Positions 9,755-19,043 are shown, counted from the first letter of the stretch. The stretch: 64,000 nucleotides of DNA from Pseudomonas shahriarae (GCF_014268455.2 NZ_CP077085.1:2583001-2647000); one strand, 5' to 3'. Program-made: numbers and translations. Notes: generated by a model not told the origin, from the sequence alone.

Positions 9755-10783
9755 ATGCCGAGCCCATCTCGCCCAGCCACCCTGAAATCCATGGCGACCG
9801 CACTGGGTGTGCATGTGTCCACGGTGTCCCGGGTACTCAATGGCGACCCGGCCGGGGTCGAGCGAGCGGCCTCGGCTGAAGTGGTGGCGCGCATTCGTGC
9901 ATTGGCCAAAGAGCTGGATTACCGGCCGAACACCCAGGCATCGAGCCTGAAGTTGCGCAAAAGCCAGGAAATCTGTGTGCTCATGCCCAGGCTCACCGAC
10001 CTGGTGATGGCGACCATTTATGACAGCATCGACAGTGCCGCCGAACAGGCCGGCTACCTCACCTTCGTTTCCAATACCGACGACCAGCAGCCACGCCAGA
10101 TGGCGCGTGCCGAGCACGCCTTGCGCCGCTCGGTGGCCGGGCTGATCGTCGGCGACTCCCATGTGGGCGAAAGCCAGCCGCTGCTCGACCTGTTGGCGCG
10201 CAAGCACATCCCCTACGTGTTGGTCAGCCGGCAGATTGCCGGGCATCTGGCGGCGTGCAGTGACGATGAGTTGGGCGGTTGGTTGGCGGCCGAGCACTTG
10301 TACCAATTGGGCTGTCGCGATGTGGCCATTCTGGCGGGTGAGCGGCACGCCTCGACCGGGGCGGATCGCACCCGTGGGTTTACCCGCTATTACCGTGAGC
10401 AAGGCATCACGCTACGCCCGGAGTGGACGCTCAATGGTCCTTTTGACAGCCTGACCGGGCATCGCCAGGGCGAGTATCTGCTGAGCCTGAACCCACGGCC
10501 CCAGGCGTTTTTTGCGGTCAATGACTTCCTGGCCATCGGCCTGATGGGCGCCGCGCGTGACAAGGGCTTGATGCCGGGCAAGGACATTGCCGTGGTGGGC
10601 TTCAATGACATACCGCTGGCCAATGAACTGATGGTTCCCCTGACCAGCGTGCGCCTGCCCTTGGCAGAGATGGGCCGCCATGCGGTTGAACTGCTGCTCA
10701 AACGCATCGAGGGCGAGGCTGTCGAGTCGATCAAGGTGGCGCCGCAGCTGCAGGTGCGGGCGAGTTCGTCTTTGTTGCGCTGA
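9755..10783 (+). CDS. LacI-family transcriptional regulator
   Basis: DNA-binding repressor of 342 residues. The N-terminal helix-turn-helix is LKSMATALGVHVSTVSRVLNG (about residues 10-30), followed by a hinge DYRPNTQASSLK and a periplasmic-binding-like effector domain containing VGDSHVGESQPL and VVGFNDIPLANELM. Divergent orientation from the MFS-amidase operon, with two CAAACGTTTG operators between, makes it the probable local repressor and possibly an autoregulator. The effector is unknown, presumably the transported compound or its product. Confidence 0.92.
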   Translation: MPSPSRPATLKSMATALGVHVSTVSRVLNGDPAGVERAASAEVVARIRALAKELDYRPNTQASSLKLRKSQEICVLMPRLTDLVMATIYDSIDSAAEQAGYLTFVSNTDDQQPRQMARAEHALRRSVAGLIVGDSHVGESQPLLDLLARKHIPYVLVSRQIAGHLAACSDDELGGWLAAEHLYQLGCRDVAILAGERHASTGADRTRGFTRYYREQGITLRPEWTLNGPFDSLTGHRQGEYLLSLNPRPQAFFAVNDFLAIGLMGAARDKGLMPGKDIAVVGFNDIPLANELMVPLTSVRLPLAEMGRHAVELLLKRIEGEAVESIKVAPQLQVRASSSLLR

Positions 10784-10793
10784 CGTCAAAAAT

Positions 10794-11302
10794 GTGGGAA
10801 CGGGCTTGCCCGCGATTCAGCGGTGGTCCAGTCACTCTCATTGATGACAGGTACACCGCCATCGCAGGCAAGCCAGCTCCCACATTTGACGGGTGGTGTG
10901 GCCAAAATGCTGTGCCCGGCCAAGATCCCCTGTGGGAGCGGGCTTGCCCGCGATTCAGCGGTGGTCCAGTCACTCTCATTGATGCCAGGTACACCGCCAT
11001 CGCAGGCAAGCCAGCTCCCACATTTGATGGGTGGTGTGGCCAAAACGCTGTGCCCGGCCAAGATCCCCTGTGGGAACGGGCTTGCTCGCGATAGCGGTGG
11101 TCCAGCCACTCTCATTGATGACAGGTACACCGCCATCGCAGGCAAGCCAGCTTTCACATTTGATGGGTGGTGTGGCCAAAACGCTGTGCCCGGCCAAGAT
11201 CCCCTGTGGGAGCGGGCTTGCCCGCGAAGGCGGTGGTTCAGTCACTGAATTTATCGACTGACACACCGTCTTCGCGAGCAAGCCCGCTCCCACAGGGGGA
11301 TT
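10794..11302. repeat. Tandem REPIN array, four units of about 138 bp
   Basis: Four tandem units begin with GTGGGA at 10794, 10932, 11070 and 11206, giving periods of 138, 138 and 136 bp. Each unit holds a forward REP (CGGGCTTGCCCGCGA-like), a spacer of about 40 bp, an inverted REP (TCGCAGGCAAGCCAGCTCCCAC), and a linker with GGTGTGGCCAAAA and CCGGCCAAGATCCCCTG. The last unit diverges after its first REP and ends in a near-perfect long hairpin. The whole gap from lacI to the araC-type gene is this array; no gene is credible inside it. Confidence 0.92.
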
Positions 11303-11330
11303 GTGGACGGTCAAAAGCCGCGGTATTCAA

Positions 11331-12119
11331 TCAGCGAAAAAACTCCCCTGGCGTCGCATCAAACTGCTGGCGAAACGCTGCGATAAACGCCGAAACCGAT
11401 TCATACCCACAGCCCAGCGCTACATCCGTCACCCGTTCCCCGCGTTCCAGGTCGGGCAGGGCGCTGAGCAGTCGCAGCCGTTGGCGCCAGGCGCGATAGG
11501 TCAGGCCGGTATCGCGCAAGAACAACCGGCTCAAGGTTTTCTCACTGACCCCTAACTTCTGGCTCCACTGCCCCAGGGTCGTCGCCTGTTCCGGGTGCAG
11601 GCTCAAGCTGCGATAGATCTGTCGCAGCCGGCTGTCCACAGGCAGGGGCAGCATCAGGTCAACCTGCGGCGCGGCGGCCAACTGGTCCAGCAGCACCTGG
11701 GCCAGGCGCCCGTCCGGGCCGTCTTCGGCATATTCCACCGGCAGTTCGCTGAAACGGCGGATCAACTCGCGCAGCAGGTCGCTTACCGCCAGGACCTGGC
11801 AACGTTCCACGGCCCAGCTCGTCACGCTGCAGTCCAGGTACAGGCTGCGCATTTCGGTGTGGGGCGAGCTGAACACGCGGTGGGGCACCCCCGCCGGGAT
11901 CCACACCGCGCGCTGTGGCGGGGCGACAAAGCGCCCGGCACTGGTGTGGATTTCCAGTACCCCGCAGATCGCGTACGACAACTGCACCCACGGGTGGCTA
12001 TGGCGGCGGGTCAGGGCGCGGTTGGGCAGGGATTCGGTGCGGCCATACACCGGGCGCGGCAGGCTGGCGAGCCCGGGGATGCTGCGGCGAACGGCCTTTT
12101 CATGTCCTTTTGGCGGCAT
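11331..12119 (-). CDS. AraC-family transcriptional regulator with cupin sensor domain
   Basis: Regulator of 262 residues. The N-terminal part is an AraC-type cupin (RRHSHPWVQLSYAICGVLEI, then VAPPQRAVWIPAGVPH). The C-terminal part holds two helix-turn-helix motifs (LGQWSQKLGVSEKTLSRLF and VTDVALGCGYESVSAFIAAFRQQF). It is divergent from the SBF-like transporter gene, starting 84 bases away, so it is the likely regulator of that gene. Such cupin-AraC regulators often pair with MFS or efflux genes, and the SotB-like exporter lies just beyond. The inducer is unknown. Confidence 0.9.
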   Translation of the reverse strand: MPPKGHEKAVRRSIPGLASLPRPVYGRTESLPNRALTRRHSHPWVQLSYAICGVLEIHTSAGRFVAPPQRAVWIPAGVPHRVFSSPHTEMRSLYLDCSVTSWAVERCQVLAVSDLLRELIRRFSELPVEYAEDGPDGRLAQVLLDQLAAAPQVDLMLPLPVDSRLRQIYRSLSLHPEQATTLGQWSQKLGVSEKTLSRLFLRDTGLTYRAWRQRLRLLSALPDLERGERVTDVALGCGYESVSAFIAAFRQQFDATPGEFFR

Positions 12120-12203
12120 TTACTGGCTCATTGGCGTTAGTCGGTAGGCAGCCGTTACGTTAGAGTCGCCACGACGCCCTGGCAACCCCTGGAAGAACAG
12201 CTA

Positions 12204-13202
12204 ATGAAACGCCCCCGGTTTTTACCCGATAACTTCACCCTGATCCTGATTGCCACGGTGGTCCTCGCCTCCTTGTTGCCGGTCAGCGGCCAGGCCGCCG
12301 TGGCGTTTGGCTGGGTGACTAACCTGGCCATCGCGCTGCTGTTTTTCCTGCATGGCGCCAAGCTGTCGCGCCAGGCCATCGTCGCCGGTGCCGGGCACTG
12401 GCGTTTGCATCTGCTGGTGTTCAGCCTGACCTTCGTGCTGTTCCCGCTGCTGGGCCTGGCGCTCAAGCCGCTGTTGTCGCCGATGATCGGCAAAGACCTG
12501 TACATGGGCATGCTCTACTTATGCGCGCTACCGGCCACGGTGCAGTCCGCGATTGCCTTCACTTCCCTGGCCCGGGGCAATATCCCGGCGGCGATTTGCA
12601 GCGCGGCGGCGTCCAGCCTGTTCGGTATCTTCCTTACGCCGTTGCTGGTGGCCTTGTTGCTCAATGTGCATGGCGACGGCGGCTCCACGGTGGATGCGAT
12701 TCTCAAGATCAGCGTGCAATTGCTGCTGCCGTTTATTGCCGGGCAGATCGCCCGACGCTGGATCGGTGCGTGGGTCGGGCGCAATAAAAACTGGCTGAAA
12801 TTCGTCGATCAGGGTTCGATCCTGCTGGTGGTCTACGGCGCCTTCAGCGAGGCGGTCAACGAAGGCATCTGGCACCAGATCCCCCTGTGGGAGCTGGGCG
12901 GCCTGGTGGTGGCCTGCTGCATCCTGCTGGCGCTGGTGCTGATGGCTTCCGCGCTCTTGGGCAAGGCGTTCGGTTTTAACCAGGAAGACCGCATCACCAT
13001 CCTGTTCTGCGGCTCGAAAAAAAGCCTGGCCACCGGGGTGCCAATGGCCCAGGTGTTGTTTGCCGGCAGCACCATGGGCGTGCTGATCCTGCCGCTGATG
13101 CTGTTCCACCAGATCCAGTTGATGGTCTGCGCGGTACTGGCCCAGCGCTATGCCAAGCGCCCGGAGTCGATTCCCGAGATCATGGCGCAAGTCGATCCCT
13201 GA
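12204..13202 (+). CDS. Bile acid:sodium symporter-like family transporter (SBF-like, YfeH type)
   Basis: Integral membrane protein of 332 residues with about ten helices, resembling the SBF-like family (PF13593), whose substrates are mostly unknown. Recognisable segments are RPRFLPDNFTLILIATVVLAS at the start, the core motif LCALPATVQSAIAFTSLARGN, and CGSKKSLATGVPMAQVLF near the C-terminus. GGAAGAAC upstream of ATG 12204 serves as ribosome site. It is divergent from the AraC regulator and may be under its control. Confidence 0.85.
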   Translation: MKRPRFLPDNFTLILIATVVLASLLPVSGQAAVAFGWVTNLAIALLFFLHGAKLSRQAIVAGAGHWRLHLLVFSLTFVLFPLLGLALKPLLSPMIGKDLYMGMLYLCALPATVQSAIAFTSLARGNIPAAICSAAASSLFGIFLTPLLVALLLNVHGDGGSTVDAILKISVQLLLPFIAGQIARRWIGAWVGRNKNWLKFVDQGSILLVVYGAFSEAVNEGIWHQIPLWELGGLVVACCILLALVLMASALLGKAFGFNQEDRITILFCGSKKSLATGVPMAQVLFAGSTMGVLILPLMLFHQIQLMVCAVLAQRYAKRPESIPEIMAQVDP

Positions 13203-13289
13203 GCCATCGTGTTACTATTTTTCGGCGCCGCTCAAGGGCAGGCATCGGGCCGTCAGGATCGGCGCGCAACTGAGTAAAACGACCTGTCG

Positions 13290-14474
13290 ATGAGTACTTC
13301 CACCACCACACCTCAAGCCAACTGGCAGCCGGTCATCGCCCTTGCGCTGGCGGCCTTTGTGTTCAACACCACTGAGTTCGTCCCGGTCGGCCTGCTCAGT
13401 GCCATCGGCGCCAGCTTCGACATGCCGATCGCCCGGGTCGGCCTGATGCTCACCATCTATGCCTGGGTGGTGTCATTGACGTCGCTGCCGGTGATGTTGC
13501 TGACCCGCAACGTCGAGCGGCGCAAGTTGCTGATTGTGCTGTTCGGCATGTTTATCGCCAGCCATATCCTCTCCAGCGTGGCCAACAGTTTTGGCTTGTT
13601 GATGGTCAGTCGCATCGGCATTGCCTTGTCCCATGCGCTGTTCTGGTCGATCACCGCCTCCCTGGCGGTACGCCTGGCGCCGCCGGGCAAGCAGGTGCAG
13701 GCGCTGGGCTTGTTGGCCACGGGCACCTCACTGGCGATGGTCCTGGGCATTCCTTTGGGCCGTCTGCTGGGCGAGGCCATGGGCTGGCGCACCACCTTTA
13801 TTGTGATCGCCGGATTCGCCGCTGTGCTGGTGTTCTGGCTGGCGCGCACCTTACCGCTGTTGCCGAGCCAGAACTCCGGCTCGCTGCGCAGCCTGCCGAT
13901 GCTGTTCAAGCGCCCGGCGCTGGTGGCGCTGTACGTGTTGACGGCCATGGTGGTCACGGCCCAGTTCACCGCCTATAGCTATATCGAACCCTTCGTCGAA
14001 CGCGTCGCGGGCCTGGGGGGCAATGCGGTGACCCTGGTGCTGCTGGTGTTTGGCGGGGCGGGGATCATGGGGTCGTTACTGTTCAGCTTGCTGCACCGTT
14101 TCAACCCTTACCGCTTTCTGCTGGTGGCTGTGTCGGTGCTGGCGCTGTGCCTGGGGCTGTTGTTGCCGTTGAGTGGTGACGTTTCGTACCTGGTGGTGCT
14201 GAGCGTGTTCTGGGGCATGGCGATCATGGCTTTTGGCTTGGCGCTGCAGTCCAAGGTCTTGGTGCTGGCACCGGACGCGACCGATGTGGCGATGGCGATG
14301 TTTTCCGGGATCTACAACATCGGCATCGGCGGCGGCGCGCTGCTGGGCAGTTGGGTCGGCGGGCATTTTGGCTTTGCCTGGATCGGCGCGGCGGGGGGCT
14401 TGCTGGCGGTGGCGGCGCTGGGGTTGTACTGCCTGTCGATCTATCGGTTTGGGCAGGGTGGACCACGCGAATAA
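13290..14474 (+). CDS. sotB: SotB-like MFS sugar efflux transporter
   Basis: Twelve-helix MFS exporter of 394 residues resembling SotB/YdeA of the drug:H+ antiporter-1 group, which in enterobacteria exports arabinose and other sugars. The start motif [18 protein letters not shown] and the conserved [17 protein letters not shown] are typical. The gene follows the SBF-like gene by 87 bases without an obvious terminator, so cotranscription is possible. The ribosome site before ATG 13290 is weak. Substrate assignment is by family only; drugs or amino acids are also possible. Confidence 0.82.
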   Translation: MSTSTTTPQANWQPVIALALAAFVFNTTEFVPVGLLSAIGASFDMPIARVGLMLTIYAWVVSLTSLPVMLLTRNVERRKLLIVLFGMFIASHILSSVANSFGLLMVSRIGIALSHALFWSITASLAVRLAPPGKQVQALGLLATGTSLAMVLGIPLGRLLGEAMGWRTTFIVIAGFAAVLVFWLARTLPLLPSQNSGSLRSLPMLFKRPALVALYVLTAMVVTAQFTAYSYIEPFVERVAGLGGNAVTLVLLVFGGAGIMGSLLFSLLHRFNPYRFLLVAVSVLALCLGLLLPLSGDVSYLVVLSVFWGMAIMAFGLALQSKVLVLAPDATDVAMAMFSGIYNIGIGGGALLGSWVGGHFGFAWIGAAGGLLAVAALGLYCLSIYRFGQGGPRE

Positions 14475-14546
14475 GGTGAGCGGCGTCCGCAGCAGCCAGC
14501 CCGCCAGCGATGGCGTCCACAGGAACGCCATCGCTGTGTCAGCCCA

Positions 14547-16991
14547 TCAGAACTGCGGCGTGTACTTCACACTGAACATCACATTGCGCGGATCACCGTA
14601 GAAGTTGTTGCCATTCAACTGGTTGTACCCGGAGGCGTAGTAGGTCTTGTCGAGCAGGTTGTTGGCATTGACCGCCAAGCCCACCTCCGGCGTCATCTGA
14701 TACGCCAGCCGCGCGTTCCAGACCGTGTAGCCCGCCACGTCATAGTTGTACTCATACCCCAGGGTATGGCTCTGGGTGGTAAAGCCCAACCCGGCGCTGA
14801 CCTTGCTCCAGTCGCCACTGAACTGGTAGTCGCCCCACACCCGCAACATATGCTTGGGCGTCCACTGGCTGAATACCTTGCCCTTGTTATCCCGGTCCTC
14901 AAGGTACTTGGTGGTGTTGTAGGTATAGCCGGCAAACAGTTGCAGGCCGCTCAACACTTCACCGCTGATTTCAGCTTCCAGGCCCTGGCTGCGGACTTTG
15001 CCTGAGCCTGTGGCGCAGTACGTGCCGCCGCAGATTTCACCCAGGGAGTAGTCGGTGATCGCACGGTTTTCCTGGTCGTAGCGGAACAGCGCCAGGGAGG
15101 TATTGACCCGCCCGTCCAGCAGTTCGCCCTTGAGCCCGACTTCGTAGTTGCTGCCAATCACCGGCTTGACCACCGCACCGCTGAGGTTGCGCTGGGTCTG
15201 TGGCTCGAACACGTCGGTGTAGCTGGCGTACACCGCCCACTCGCGGCTCAGGTCGTAGACGATCCCGGCGTAGGGCGTGACTTCGCCGGTTTCGTTGGTG
15301 GTGCTGGGGTCGTTGACGGTGGTGGCGTGGGTCACCGCCTTGATGCCCGAGGAGGTATAGCTGTAGTCATACCAACTGACACGGGCGCCGAGTACCAGGG
15401 TCAACGGGTCGATGGGCTTGACGCGCCAACTGCCATACAGGCCTTTTTGGCGGATGTCGTATTTGCTCGGTGTTGCACTGCCGCCGGGGGTGTTCATCAG
15501 ACCCTCGTAGCTGATTTCGGGGCGGTTGTTGTCGATGTCGAAGATGTTGTCGGTGCTTTTATTGAAGGTCCGGGCAATGATGTCGTTGGACGTGTATTTG
15601 GAATAGTTGCCGCCCAGCGTAATTTCCTGGGCCATGGACAGTGCTTCGAAACGCCCGGTGAGGTGGGTGTCCAGGCCGATCTTGGTGCCGTCGAAATCGG
15701 TGTACCAATCGGCATAGGTCAACCCGGTGCCGTCGGCGTTGATGCCGTTGCCGGTACTCTGCACGCGCTGGTGGGTGGAGGTGTTTTCTTCGCTCATGCG
15801 CACCGCGCCGACCTTGAACTTCCAGTCGTCGTTGAAGCGATGCTCCAGGTCGGCATACAGGGTGGTGACGTCGATCTGCGAGTGGTTCCAGCGCGAGCCG
15901 CTGAAGGTGGAGCGTGACAGGTCAATCGACTTGCCCGTGCTGTAGCGCGGCAGGCCCCGCAGCATCGGCCGGGACTCGGCATTGGTGCGGCTGACGGCCA
16001 GGCCCAGGGTGGTGTCTTCCTGCAGGTCGAAGTCCAGGGCGCCGTACAGCGAGTGGGTCTTGCTCCATTCGTAGTCGATGAACGAATCGCTCTGGTCTTC
16101 GTCAGCCACCATCCGCCCACGGATCGTGCCGCTCTGGTTCAGCGGGCCGCCGGCGTCCAGTTGCAGGCCGTAGTGGTCCCAACTGCCGGCCTTGGCGGTA
16201 AGGGCCACGGTGGGCGCCGTCTGCCCGCGCTTGCGCACCAGGTTGATTGCGCCACCGGGGCTGCCGGTGCCCTGCAGCAGGCCGGAGGCGCCACGCAGTA
16301 CTTCCAGGCGGTCGAAGAAAATCATGTCCTGGGTCGCCCAGTTGCCCAGGGCGTAAGTATTGCGCGGAATCGGCACGCCGTCGTACTGCCAGTCGTCGAT
16401 CTGGAAGCCGCGGGAGGTGATGATCATGCCTTTGCCCACGCCTTGCACGCCCACCAGGCCGGTGGTGTGGTTGACGGCGTCCTTGAGGTCGACCAGGTCC
16501 TGGTCATCCATTTGCTTGCGGGTCATCACCGTGATCGACTGGGGGATTTCCTTGAGGGTGTGGGTGCCCTTGCCGATTGTCACCGCGCGTGCGGCGTAGG
16601 AACCGCTGCCTTCGGTGGTGGTGGGGTCGATGCTGTGCTCGACAATCGAGGTCACGCCCAATTGCAGCGCGCTGCCCGTGTCGGTGGCAGGCTCGACGCT
16701 GAAATTACCTTGCTCGGTGATGCGCAACTGCAAGCCGCTGCCCGACAACGCACGGTCCATGGCCTGTTCGGCCGGCATCTGGCCAATCACGGCATTGGCC
16801 TGCTTGCCCTGCACCAGCACCGGGTCCAGGGACACAATGCGCCCGCTCTGGCTGGCAATGGCGTTCAGCGTTTGCGCCAGCGGGCCGGCCGGCAGGTTGA
16901 AAGACAGGCTTTGCGCCTGCACCAGGGCAGGGCTCGCCAGGGTTGCCAGGGCAACGGCGACAGAAAGGGCGTGGGGCCAAGGGTTGAGCAC
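14547..16991 (-). CDS. TonB-dependent siderophore receptor with N-terminal signalling domain
   Basis: Outer-membrane receptor of about 814 residues that takes up a ferric siderophore using TonB energy and signals to the cell-surface FecR pathway. Order: signal peptide (cleavage near ALVQAQ), secretin/TonB N-terminal (STN) domain with FNLPAGPLAQTLNAIASQSG, TonB-box/plug region with TLKEIPQSITVMTRKQMDDQ, then a beta-barrel ending in VMFSVKYTPQF with the required terminal Phe. GTG 16991 is preferred because AGGAG lies six bases upstream; an upstream in-frame start would give an unlikely leader. Sigma and FecR genes follow in order upstream. The STN domain marks it as a transducer. The siderophore is unknown. 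Confidence 0.93.
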   Translation of the reverse strand: MLNPWPHALSVAVALATLASPALVQAQSLSFNLPAGPLAQTLNAIASQSGRIVSLDPVLVQGKQANAVIGQMPAEQAMDRALSGSGLQLRITEQGNFSVEPATDTGSALQLGVTSIVEHSIDPTTTEGSGSYAARAVTIGKGTHTLKEIPQSITVMTRKQMDDQDLVDLKDAVNHTTGLVGVQGVGKGMIITSRGFQIDDWQYDGVPIPRNTYALGNWATQDMIFFDRLEVLRGASGLLQGTGSPGGAINLVRKRGQTAPTVALTAKAGSWDHYGLQLDAGGPLNQSGTIRGRMVADEDQSDSFIDYEWSKTHSLYGALDFDLQEDTTLGLAVSRTNAESRPMLRGLPRYSTGKSIDLSRSTFSGSRWNHSQIDVTTLYADLEHRFNDDWKFKVGAVRMSEENTSTHQRVQSTGNGINADGTGLTYADWYTDFDGTKIGLDTHLTGRFEALSMAQEITLGGNYSKYTSNDIIARTFNKSTDNIFDIDNNRPEISYEGLMNTPGGSATPSKYDIRQKGLYGSWRVKPIDPLTLVLGARVSWYDYSYTSSGIKAVTHATTVNDPSTTNETGEVTPYAGIVYDLSREWAVYASYTDVFEPQTQRNLSGAVVKPVIGSNYEVGLKGELLDGRVNTSLALFRYDQENRAITDYSLGEICGGTYCATGSGKVRSQGLEAEISGEVLSGLQLFAGYTYNTTKYLEDRDNKGKVFSQWTPKHMLRVWGDYQFSGDWSKVSAGLGFTTQSHTLGYEYNYDVAGYTVWNARLAYQMTPEVGLAVNANNLLDKTYYASGYNQLNGNNFYGDPRNVMFSVKYTPQF

Positions 16992-17052
16992 AGCATTCTC
17001 CTGAAGGTGTGGACGTGTCAGGAGATAGGTGGGACGAAAAATGAAAACCGGA

Positions 17053-17073
17053 CACAAATAAGAGTTATTTGCA
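17053..17073. promoter_or_regulatory. Fur-box-like inverted repeat upstream of the receptor gene
   Basis: CAAATAA at 17055-17061 and TTATTTG at 17065-17071 form a perfect 7-3-7 inverted repeat, close to the GCAAATnAnnnTnATTTGC form of Fur boxes. It lies between the FecR and receptor genes, about 60 bases upstream of the receptor start, and so could give the receptor its own iron control. Confidence 0.6.
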
Positions 17074-17091
17074 TAAAAAATGTTGCCCGGG

Positions 17092-18051
17092 TTATTTGGC
17101 GCGAATCAGGGTCAGCCAGGGGCTGTAGTGATCGACCCGGATCGGCAGGGTTTCGGCCAGGGCGCCGAAGGCGCGGTGCGGGTCGTTGAGGGGGAACACC
17201 CCCTGCACGCGCAAGTCGCGCACCTGAGGATCGACGCGCACAAAACCACGGCTGTACGGGCGCAGGGCGTTGACCACCTGTACCAGGGAGTCGTCCAGCA
17301 CACTCAGGTGCCCGGCGAGCCAGTCGGCCCGGAAGCCCTGGTTGCCGGCCAGCGGCTCGATGCGATCGGCCTGCAGCATTACGGCTTGGCCCTCCAGCAC
17401 GGTGCGCTGCACGCCGTTGCGCAGGGTCGCCTGCACCGAGTGTTCCAGCACCACCAGCCGTGTAGCCTGCGGCTCCTGGCTCACCAGGAAGCGCGTGCCG
17501 AGGGCCTGGATGCTGCCCTGGGCAGTGCGCACGCGCAGCGGCCTTTGCGCATCGGCCGCCACCTGAATCACCAGTTCGCCGTGGCGCAGGATGATCAGGC
17601 GCTGGTGTTGGTCGAATTGCACATCCACCGCGCTCTGCGCATTCAGGCTCAGGCGGCTGCCATCGGCCAGGGTGAATGTCTGGCGCTGGCCGCGCGCGGT
17701 GTGCAGGTCGGCCAACAGGTTGTCGCCCAGCGGGCTGCGCGCCGCCAGCCACAGGCCGCCGCCCAGCAGTCCCAGGCCGCCGATGGCGCGCAGCACGTCA
17801 CGCCGCGAACCATGGGGCTGCAACAGCACTTGCCGCGCTTCACCGGGCAGGCGTTTTTCGAGGGTGCGCAGGGTGTTCCACGAGCCGCCCAGGCGCTCCT
17901 GCAAACGGGCCCAGGCCTGGGCGTGAGCCGGGTCCAGGGCCAGCCAGGCATTGAAGCGCTCCTGCATCCGCGCATCCGGTTTGCCGGCGCGCAGGCGCAC
18001 CATCCAGTCGATGGCCTGCTCGCTGACCGGGTCCAGGCGCGCCTTGCTCAC
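17092..18051 (-). CDS. FecR-family anti-sigma / sigma regulator
   Basis: Inner-membrane protein of about 319 residues that holds or activates the cognate ECF sigma factor depending on receptor occupancy. The N-terminal DUF4880-like region reads EQAIDWMVRLRAGKPDARMQERFNAWLALDPAHAQAWARL. One transmembrane segment follows around RAIGGLGLLGGGLWLAARSPLG, then the periplasmic FecR domain with TARGQRQTFTLADGSRLSLNAQSAVDV. GTG 18051 overlaps the sigma stop as GTGA and is preferred over the upstream ATG. Order sigma, FecR, receptor is the standard cell-surface signalling unit. Confidence 0.93.
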   Translation of the reverse strand: MSKARLDPVSEQAIDWMVRLRAGKPDARMQERFNAWLALDPAHAQAWARLQERLGGSWNTLRTLEKRLPGEARQVLLQPHGSRRDVLRAIGGLGLLGGGLWLAARSPLGDNLLADLHTARGQRQTFTLADGSRLSLNAQSAVDVQFDQHQRLIILRHGELVIQVAADAQRPLRVRTAQGSIQALGTRFLVSQEPQATRLVVLEHSVQATLRNGVQRTVLEGQAVMLQADRIEPLAGNQGFRADWLAGHLSVLDDSLVQVVNALRPYSRGFVRVDPQVRDLRVQGVFPLNDPHRAFGALAETLPIRVDHYSPWLTLIRAK

Positions 18052-18554
18052 GGGGCCAGCTCGGCCAGGTAGCACTGGCGCAGGGCCTGTTTCATGTAGC
18101 GGCTGACGGTGCGCTCGGACAACTGCAACTTGCGCGCAATCGCCACGTAACTCATGCCGTCCAGCTGGCTATAAAGGAACGTGGCCTTGACGATCAGCGG
18201 CAAGCCGTCGAGGGCACGGTCAATCGCCACCAGGGCCTGGATCAGTTGCAATTGGTCTTCGGGGGAGGGCGCCAAGGCTTCGGGGGCAGCGGCCAGGCGT
18301 TCCAGGTAGGCGGTTTCCAGACGGCTACGGCGGTAACGATCAAAAATCAGCCGGCGTGCAATGGTCGAGAGATAGGCCCGGGGTTGCTCGATGCTGTCGG
18401 GGTCGACCCGGGCGGCGAGCATCTGGCAGAAGGTATCGGCGGCGGTGTCTTCGGCATCGGCATGGTTACGCACGCGATGCTGGATATGTTGCAGCAGCCA
18501 ACGGTGATGGTCGTTGAAAAAGAAGCCCAGCTTGCGGATTGGAGGTGACTGCAC
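18048..18554 (-). CDS. ECF sigma factor, FecI family
   Basis: Iron-starvation sigma factor of 168 residues. Region 2 is visible in FFNDHHRWLLQHIQHRVRNHADAEDTAADTFCQML, and region 4 in LIVKATFLYSQLDGMSYVAIARKLQLSERTVSRYMKQAL. It should direct transcription of the receptor gene when its siderophore is bound. The gene starts with ATG 18554, just inside a Fur-like box at 18577-18595, and its stop overlaps the FecR start. Confidence 0.93.
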   Translation of the reverse strand: MQSPPIRKLGFFFNDHHRWLLQHIQHRVRNHADAEDTAADTFCQMLAARVDPDSIEQPRAYLSTIARRLIFDRYRRSRLETAYLERLAAAPEALAPSPEDQLQLIQALVAIDRALDGLPLIVKATFLYSQLDGMSYVAIARKLQLSERTVSRYMKQALRQCYLAELAP

Positions 18555-18576
18555 GGGTCGACTTTCTCAGGGTGGT

Positions 18577-18595
18577 ATTGTGAATCGTTCTCAAT
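18577..18595. promoter_or_regulatory. Fur box upstream of the sigma gene
   Basis: Read on the minus strand the site is ATTGAGAACGATTCACAAT, close to the TGAGAATnATTCTCA form of Pseudomonas Fur boxes. Its position 23 bases upstream of the sigma start matches iron repression of FecI-type genes. Confidence 0.72.
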
Positions 18596-18634
18596 ACTAC
18601 CTTTTGTGCGAGGGGGGGTGCAACAACCGGTAGT

Positions 18635-18658
18635 TGTAGGAGCGAGCTCGCTCCTACA
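18635..18658. terminator. Perfect 24-bp palindrome between sigma and DUF6124 genes
   Basis: TGTAGGAGCGAG at 18635-18646 and CTCGCTCCTACA at 18647-18658 form a perfect palindrome with no spacer. It differs from the GGGCTTGCCCG REP class elsewhere in the window. It lies just downstream of the DUF6124 stop and may terminate that transcript, although no T-run follows. Confidence 0.6.
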
Positions 18659-18676
18659 TAAAACGGCATTCCAGCT

Positions 18677-19027
18677 CTACAGGGCCGGTTGTGCGCAGCC
18701 ATCCAGCGCCTGGTCGACCATTAGCTGCACGCCTTCGAGCATCCGGCAAAGGCCCAGCGCCACGCTGCGGTGCGTACCGTCGACTTCAAAGGCCAGGTGC
18801 GTGGCGATCACGTTGATCGACGCCAGGTCTTGCGAGGCATTGATCAGCAGGGTTTCGGCGTCCAGGTCGGTGCGCACGGTAAACAATGCTGCTGACGCCG
18901 GGTCGCTGGGTTGAGCGGTTGGGGTGGGGGGCTCGGGGTGCAGATAGTGGTTGATCGCACGATCCGCCGCATCGCGCAGAAGACTGGCATCGTAGCTGGG
19001 TGGGGGGTTGGGGCTGTGTTTGATCAT
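18677..19027 (-). CDS. DUF6124/DUF3077-type Pseudomonas protein
   Basis: Small protein of 116 residues of unknown function, no signal peptide. It has a proline-rich N-terminal part (PNPPPSYDASLLRDAADRAI and PEPPTPTAQP) and a helical C-terminal part (DAETLLINASQDLASINVIATHLAFEVDG, then ALGLCRMLEGVQLMVDQAL). I recognise it as a family common in fluorescens-group Pseudomonas, named DUF6124 or DUF3077. ATG 19027 has AGGAG upstream. Its first bases overlap by ATGA with the end of an upstream open frame that crosses a strongly structured leader, suggesting translational control. Function is unknown. Confidence 0.75.
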   Translation of the reverse strand: MIKHSPNPPPSYDASLLRDAADRAINHYLHPEPPTPTAQPSDPASAALFTVRTDLDAETLLINASQDLASINVIATHLAFEVDGTHRSVALGLCRMLEGVQLMVDQALDGCAQPAL

Positions 19028-19043
19028 GGTGAAGCTCCTGGTA

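Noticed and set aside
10792..11314. Several open frames of 100-140 residues on both strands in the 10.8-kb array
   Set aside because: They are translations of tandem REPIN units and show the same repeated peptide in each frame.
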